The translations under genes and the position numbers were made by a program. From an uncultured Eubacteriales bacterium (GTDB lineage Bacteria > Bacillota > Clostridia > Oscillospirales > Oscillospiraceae), in contig USLX01000042.1 in the NCBI GenBank assembly GCA_900555665.1, positions 1 to 17,052 of the forward strand: 17,052 bases of DNA, read 5' to 3'. Under the pieces are notes generated by a model that worked only from the letters and a program-made list of their open reading frames with translations, was not told the origin of the DNA and made no database searches. Positions 13,052 through 17,052 of the stretch are shown here, in pieces (position 1 is the stretch's first letter; every line of letters starts with the position of its first letter).

Positions 13052-14464
13052 ATGATGAAAAACAGTGAAAAGACGATGGATAAGATCATCGCGCTCTGCA
13101 AAAACCGCGGCTTTGTGTTCGCCGGGTCCGAAATTTACGGCGGCCTGGCCAACAGCTGGGACTATGGCCCCCTCGGCGTGGAGTTCAAGAACAATGTGAA
13201 AAAGGCATGGCTGAAGAAGTTCGTGCAGGAGAGCCCGTACAACGTCGGTCTCGATGCGGCCATTATCATGAATCCGCAGACGTGGATCACGACGGGGCAT
13301 GTGTCCAGCTTTTCCGACCCGCTGCTCGACTGCAAGGCCTGCAAGGCCCGCCACCGTGCGGACAAGCTCATCGGTGAGGAGCACCATGAGGTCAACGTCG
13401 ATGCGATGAGCTTCGACGAGATGGACAAGTTTATCGCCGAGCACGAGGATATTGTATGCCCGGTCTGCGGCAAGCATGACTTCACGCCGATCCGGAAGTT
13501 CAACCTGATGTTCAAGACCGCCATCGGCGTCACCGAGGACTCGTCCTCGACCTGCTATCTCCGTCCGGAGACGGCGCAGGGCATCTTTGTGAACTTCGCC
13601 AACATCCAGCGCACCACGCGCCGCAAGCTGCCGTTCGGCGTTTGCCAGGTTGGCAAGGCGTTCCGCAACGAGATCACGCCGGGCAACTTCACGTTCCGTA
13701 CCCGCGAGTTCGAGCAGATGGAATGTGAGTTCTTCTGCAAGCCGGGCACCGACCTCGAGTGGTTCGCCTACTGGAAGGAGTACTGCGTCAACTGGCTGAA
13801 ATCCCTCGGCATCCATGAGGAAAATCTCCGCCTGCGCGACCACGAACCCGCTGAACTGGCGTTCTATTCCCGCGCCACGACGGACATCGAATATGCGTTC
13901 CCGTTCACCGATTGGGGCGAACTGTGGGGCATTGCCGACCGTACCGACTATGACCTGAAGCGTCATCAGGAGGCGTCCGGCAAGGATCTGACCTACTTCG
14001 ATCAGGAGACGAACGAGCACTATATCCCCTACGTCATCGAGCCGTCCCTCGGCTGCGACCGCGTGGCGCTCGCGTTCCTCTGCGAAGCGTATGACGAAGA
14101 GGTCATCGACGCGGAGAAGAACGACGTGCGCGTCGTGCTGCACCTGCATCCGGCGCTCGCGCCTTATAAGGCGGCCATCCTGCCGCTGAGCAAGAAGCTG
14201 GCCGAGCCGGCGAAGAAGCTCTTCCAGGATCTCTGCCCCGACTTCATGCTCGACTACGACGAGACCGGCTCGATCGGCAAGCGCTATCGCCGCGAGGATG
14301 AGATCGGCACGCCGTACTGCATCACAGTCGACTTTGCAACCGTCGGTGACGAGAAGACCCCGGCGGACAACGCCGTCACCATCCGCGACCGTGACACCAT
14401 GGAACAGGTGCGCGTGCCCATCGCGGAGCTGAAGACCTGGCTGGCAGAGCATACGAAGTTCTAA
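13052..14464 (+). CDS. glyS: Glycyl-tRNA synthetase, single-chain alpha2 type
   Basis: This 470-residue protein is a class II synthetase that charges tRNA-Gly. The N-terminal part has SEIYGGLANSWDYGPLGVEF (26-45). A Cys4 zinc-site pattern is present (C94, C97, C136, C139). Motif 2 spans about 200-222 (GKAFRNEITP, then RTREFEQME) and motif 3 about 331-345 (PSLGCDRVALAFLCE). The anticodon-binding domain runs from about 360 (VRVVLHLHPALAPYKA) to the end. It is full length for this type, unlike the two-subunit GlyQ/GlyS form. GGGAGG lies 8 nt before the ATG at 13052; a second ATG follows immediately. It is transcribed alone. Confidence 0.97.
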   Translation: MMKNSEKTMDKIIALCKNRGFVFAGSEIYGGLANSWDYGPLGVEFKNNVKKAWLKKFVQESPYNVGLDAAIIMNPQTWITTGHVSSFSDPLLDCKACKARHRADKLIGEEHHEVNVDAMSFDEMDKFIAEHEDIVCPVCGKHDFTPIRKFNLMFKTAIGVTEDSSSTCYLRPETAQGIFVNFANIQRTTRRKLPFGVCQVGKAFRNEITPGNFTFRTREFEQMECEFFCKPGTDLEWFAYWKEYCVNWLKSLGIHEENLRLRDHEPAELAFYSRATTDIEYAFPFTDWGELWGIADRTDYDLKRHQEASGKDLTYFDQETNEHYIPYVIEPSLGCDRVALAFLCEAYDEEVIDAEKNDVRVVLHLHPALAPYKAAILPLSKKLAEPAKKLFQDLCPDFMLDYDETGSIGKRYRREDEIGTPYCITVDFATVGDEKTPADNAVTIRDRDTMEQVRVPIAELKTWLAEHTKF

Positions 14465-14850
14465 TTTCAAGAAGCCAGGCCATCGCCCTGCCCCTACAAA
14501 CCGTATCCGCAAAATGTCGCCTGCCCGCCATCATCAAGATAGCGTGCGGCGCGTAGTCGCCAGCGGAAAGGTGAGTAAGTGCGGGCAAATAAGGCCAATT
14601 CCATGAGCTGTCACATGATGGCGGCACGGGATGCACTTCCGGTTTTGCACGGCCCCCTTTCTTTTCTTGGCAGATTGAAACCGTTCTTTTCTTTCTGGCA
14701 GAGAAAGAAAAGAATGGGTTCAAAAACGGGCCGATGAGGGCATCGGCCCCTACATGGTGCGGCGCAAGACCGGAAACCGGGCAGACAGACCGTCTGCCTC
14801 TGCAAAGCCTCGTTTTCTCTGCAAAAGGGCGTGCGCTGCACGTCCTTTTC
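14465..14850 (+). other. Gene-free gap with repeat-like GCCCCTACA units and hairpins
   Basis: No gene is seen. CATCGCCCTGCCCCTACA (14480-14497) and GCATCGGCCCCTACA (14740-14754) are related units. The second is the 3' arm of a perfect 9-bp hairpin GGGCCGATG/CATCGGCCC (14728-14749). Between them, TTCTTTTCTTTCT (14684-14696) and AGAAAGAAAAGAA (14702-14714) form a perfect 13-bp inverted repeat, and a similar CTTTCTTTTCTTGGCAG occurs about 25 nt upstream. They resemble dispersed intergenic repeats of gut Clostridia. I see no clear terminator for glyS. Confidence 0.45.
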
Positions 14851-14859
14851 TGCTATAGT
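14851..14859 (+). promoter_or_regulatory. Possible extended -10 promoter of the ACT-domain gene
   Basis: TGCTATAGT forms an extended -10, but no recognisable -35 is present and the leader to the ATG at 14882 would be under 20 nt. Confidence 0.3.
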
Positions 14860-14881
14860 CTATTTTCCGGGAGGACAAATT

Positions 14882-15151
14882 ATGAAAGCCATTATCACGG
14901 TCGTCGGGCCGGATCGCGTGGGCATCATCGCGGAGGTCTGCACGCTGCTTGCCGAAATGAAGATCAGCGTCGTCGAGATCAGCCAGACCATCATGGAGGA
15001 CACGTTCACGATGATCATGCTCGTGAGGAGCACCGAGGGCGCGCCCGCGTTCGACGAGATCCAAAGCCGCCTCGCCGCCAAGGGCGAGGAAATGCAGCTC
15101 GCCATCCGCATCCAGCGCGAGGATATCTTCTCCGCGATGCACACGATCTGA
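14882..15151 (+). CDS. UPF0237-family ACT-domain protein
   Basis: This 89-residue protein is a single ACT domain. The start MKAIITVVGPDRVGIIAEVC carries the family glycine turn, followed by the conserved ISQTIMEDTFTMIMLV strand. ACT domains usually bind amino acids or small ligands; this family's ligand is unknown. GGGAGG 7 nt before the ATG fixes the start, rather than an earlier in-frame ATG at 14831. It precedes the UPF0210 gene by 10 nt. The two families are often neighbours, suggesting that this protein is the regulatory partner of the other. Confidence 0.9.
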   Translation: MKAIITVVGPDRVGIIAEVCTLLAEMKISVVEISQTIMEDTFTMIMLVRSTEGAPAFDEIQSRLAAKGEEMQLAIRIQREDIFSAMHTI

Positions 15152-15161
15152 GGGCCGGGCC

Positions 15162-16520
15162 ATGCTGAATCATTCTGATATCATGTCCACGGTCGATATG
15201 ATCGACCATCAGCATCTCGACATCCGCACGATCACGATGGGCATTTCGCTGCTCGACTGCGCGGATCCGAACGCGGAGCGCTGCGCGCAGAAAATTTACG
15301 ATAAGATCTGCCGCTCGGCGGAGCAGCTTGTGCCGACCGGCTGCCAGATCGAGCGGGAGCTCGGCATCCCCATCGTCAACAAGCGCATCTCCGTGACGCC
15401 GATCGCGCTCGTCGCCGGGGCGAGCGAGACGGAGGACTATGTGCCGTTCGCGAAGGCGATGGATGCGGCGGCGAAGAGCTGCGGCGTGGACTTCATCGGC
15501 GGCTTTTCCGCGCTTGTGCACAAGGGCTGCACCACGGGCGACCGGCGGCTGCTGGCCGCGATTCCGCAGGCACTGGCCGAGACGGATCTGGTCTGCTCCA
15601 GCGTCAACGTGGCCACGACGAAGGCCGGGATCAACATGAACGCCGTGAAGCTGATGGGGCAGATCGTGAAGCGGACGGCGGAGCTGACGCGCAGCCGTGA
15701 CGGCTTCGGCTGTGCAAAGCTTGTGATCTTCTGCAATGCCGTCGAGGACAACCCGTTTATGGCGGGGGCATTCCACGGCGTGGGCGAGGCCGAGCGGGTC
15801 ATCAACGTCGGTGTCTCCGGGCCCGGCGTGGTGTACCACGCGCTGCAGAGCGTGAAGGGCGCGCCGTTTGACGAGGTGGCCGAGACGATCAAAAAGACGG
15901 CCTTCCGTATCACGCGCATGGGCCAGCTTGTCGCGCAGGAGGCGTCGCGCCGGCTTGGCGTGCCGTTCGGCGTGGTCGATCTGTCTCTGGCCCCGACGCC
16001 CGCCGTCGGCGACAGCGTGGCGCGGATTTTGGAGGAAATGGGCCTCGAGACGTGCGGCACGCATGGGACGACGGCGGCGCTCGCACTGCTGAACGACGCG
16101 GTGAAAAAGGGCGGATTGATGGCGTCCAGCTCCGTCGGAGGACTCTCCGGCGCGTTCATCCCCGTCTCGGAGGACGAGGGCATGATCGCTGCGGCCCAGT
16201 CCGGCGTGCTGACGCTCGAGAAGCTCGAGGCAATGACCTGCGTCTGCTCGGTCGGCCTCGATATGATCGCCGTCCCCGGTGACACGAGCGCGGAGACGAT
16301 CTCCGCCATCCTTGCCGACGAGGCGGCCATCGGCATGGTCAACTCGAAGACCACGGCCATCCGCCTCATCCCCGTGCCGGGGAAGGGCGTAGGGGAGTCG
16401 GTCGAGTTCGGCGGCCTGCTCGGTTCCGCGCCGATCATGCCGGTGCATACCGCCTCGGCTGCGGACTTTATCGCGCGCGGCGGACGTATCCCGGCCCCAA
16501 TGCAGAGTTTAAAGAACTGA
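15162..16520 (+). CDS. UPF0210/PFL-like family protein
   Basis: This 452-residue protein has the full family length. Conserved family stretches include IDHQHLDIRTITMGISLLDC (26-45), ERELGIPIVNKRISVTPIAL near 65-85 and a glycine-rich C-terminal part. Structural work on the family has noted a fold related to glycyl-radical enzymes, but I see no sequence evidence for activity and the function is unknown. It follows the UPF0237 gene by 10 nt with a weak site (GAGG), which suggests translational coupling. No terminator is obvious after it. Confidence 0.9.
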   Translation: MLNHSDIMSTVDMIDHQHLDIRTITMGISLLDCADPNAERCAQKIYDKICRSAEQLVPTGCQIERELGIPIVNKRISVTPIALVAGASETEDYVPFAKAMDAAAKSCGVDFIGGFSALVHKGCTTGDRRLLAAIPQALAETDLVCSSVNVATTKAGINMNAVKLMGQIVKRTAELTRSRDGFGCAKLVIFCNAVEDNPFMAGAFHGVGEAERVINVGVSGPGVVYHALQSVKGAPFDEVAETIKKTAFRITRMGQLVAQEASRRLGVPFGVVDLSLAPTPAVGDSVARILEEMGLETCGTHGTTAALALLNDAVKKGGLMASSSVGGLSGAFIPVSEDEGMIAAAQSGVLTLEKLEAMTCVCSVGLDMIAVPGDTSAETISAILADEAAIGMVNSKTTAIRLIPVPGKGVGESVEFGGLLGSAPIMPVHTASAADFIARGGRIPAPMQSLKN

Positions 16521-16787
16521 GCTTCAAAATTCGCCGAAGAAGATCTATTGCTCCCCGATTTTGCGGTTGGTAGCGGGGCGCGTTTCGGTGGATTTTCACA
16601 GAAAACGGGACCGGATTTGTGCGAATACGACAGTTTTGAAAAGAACCCAAAGAAAGACAACAAAAGGACTGGAAATGTCCGCATGAGTGTTGTATAATAA
16701 AGCAGGAAAGCAACACAAACAAACAGCCGTGCCGCTGTAAAACAACACAAAAACAGGCTCCGCGCGGCAGCAAAGGAAGGGAAACAC
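16521..16787 (+). promoter_or_regulatory. Intergenic region with transketolase promoter (TATAAT at 16693-16698)
   Basis: TGGAAA (16670-16675), a 17-nt spacer and TATAAT (16693-16698) form a plausible promoter. The leader to the ATG at 16788 is about 80 nt, with only a small hairpin (ACAGC/GCTGT). Upstream of the promoter I see no gene and only a weak CCCCG/CGGGG inverted repeat (near 16554-16579). Confidence 0.65.
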
Positions 16788-17052
16788 ATGGAAAAAACCA
16801 AATTGACGCAGCTGAAACTGACGGCTGCGAAGGCCAGACTGCTGGCCGTGGAAATGGTGCATGACGCAGCGTCCGGCCATCCGGGCGGCTCGCTCAGCTG
16901 CATGGACGTGCTGACTGATCTCTATTTCAGCCAGATGCGCGTCGACCCCAAGAACCCGCACGACCCCGACCGTGACCGTTTCGTCATGTCCAAGGGCCAT
17001 TGTTCCCCGGCGCTCTATCCGATCCTCGCGCTGCGCGGCTTCTTCCCGGTTG
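16788..17052 (+). CDS. Transketolase, N-terminal part (cut by window edge)
   Basis: The first 88 residues are visible. GHPGGSLSCMDVLTDLYF (30-47) and DRDRFVMSKGHCSPALYPIL (61-80) are the thiamine-diphosphate-binding start of transketolase. Transketolase transfers two-carbon units between sugar phosphates in the pentose-phosphate pathway. The sequence resembles the separate N-terminal subunit (about 275 residues) of split clostridial transketolases, but the window ends too early to tell it from the fused form. GGAAGGG precedes the ATG at about 7 nt. Confidence 0.92.
   Translation, partial: MEKTKLTQLKLTAAKARLLAVEMVHDAASGHPGGSLSCMDVLTDLYFSQMRVDPKNPHDPDRDRFVMSKGHCSPALYPILALRGFFPV

Noticed and set aside
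13031..14512. A 493-codon open frame on the minus strand
   Set aside because: It is antisense to glyS, which has all class II synthetase motifs. It is a shadow of codon bias.
15015..16903. Two long minus-strand open frames of about 480 codons
   Set aside because: Antisense to the UPF0210 gene; low-complexity Arg/Ser-rich translations without a ribosome binding site or a family match.
1..17052. CRISPR array, defence system or rRNA genes
   Set aside because: No regularly spaced repeats, cas-like or toxin/nuclease motifs, or rRNA signatures were seen.

Overview
The window looks like chromosomal DNA of a fairly GC-rich member of the Clostridia (Oscillospiraceae/Ruminococcaceae-like gut Firmicutes). 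The support is the infC-rpmI-rplT operon with a non-ATG infC start, a single-chain alpha2-type glycyl-tRNA synthetase, the UPF0237-UPF0210 pair, a transketolase start that resembles the clostridial split N-terminal subunit, strong AGGAGG ribosome binding sites, and GC-rich intergenic hairpin repeats. No species can be named from the sequence alone.

Region 1 (1-3080) is the right end of an integrated element, visibly more AT-rich than the rest. It carries a three-gene overlapping leftward operon: a two-domain excisionase/MerR-like DNA-binding protein, a double winged-helix protein and a small RinA/ArpU-like protein. A further leftward gene begins at the window edge behind a promoter and an attenuator-like hairpin. 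The element ends at a perfect 3' half of tRNA-Ser(CGA), beginning in the anticodon stem and followed by the tRNA's own terminator. The 5' half is absent, which is the footprint of site-specific integration into a tRNA gene. The intact tRNA and the integrase should lie to the left of the window.

Region 2 (3122-8930) is a leftward carbohydrate-catabolism operon: a KdsD/GutQ-like SIS isomerase, a zinc alcohol dehydrogenase, a COG4091/DXR-II-like oxidoreductase without the usual C-terminal domain, an FGGY sugar kinase and an RpiR-family regulator. The substrate is not evident and no transporter is visible. A palindrome in the divergent upstream gap is a candidate operator. A strong hairpin and a possible internal promoter sit before the kinase gene.

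Region 3 (8931-9836) is the oddest gene. The N-terminal domain of an M24-type aminopeptidase is joined in frame to the C-terminal half of a triosephosphate-isomerase-family protein, and a frameshift near its end replaces the expected C-terminus. The catalytic Lys and His of TIM and the whole M24 catalytic domain are missing, so it reads as a deletion-born pseudogene. It may mark a former extension of the neighbouring sugar pathway.

Region 4 (9837-10452) has no genes but several hairpins and two segments that look like dispersed intergenic repeats, one holding a perfect 20-bp inverted repeat. Region 5 (10446-11818) is the infC-rpmI-rplT translation operon with a consensus promoter, a structured leader and a terminator. 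Region 6 (11836-12943) encodes a membrane-anchored HExxH protein (DUF3810-like). Region 7 (12986-16520) runs rightward: glyS, a repeat-filled gap, then the UPF0237 ACT-domain gene and the UPF0210 gene. Region 8 (16521-17052) is a promoter region and the start of a transketolase gene cut by the window edge.
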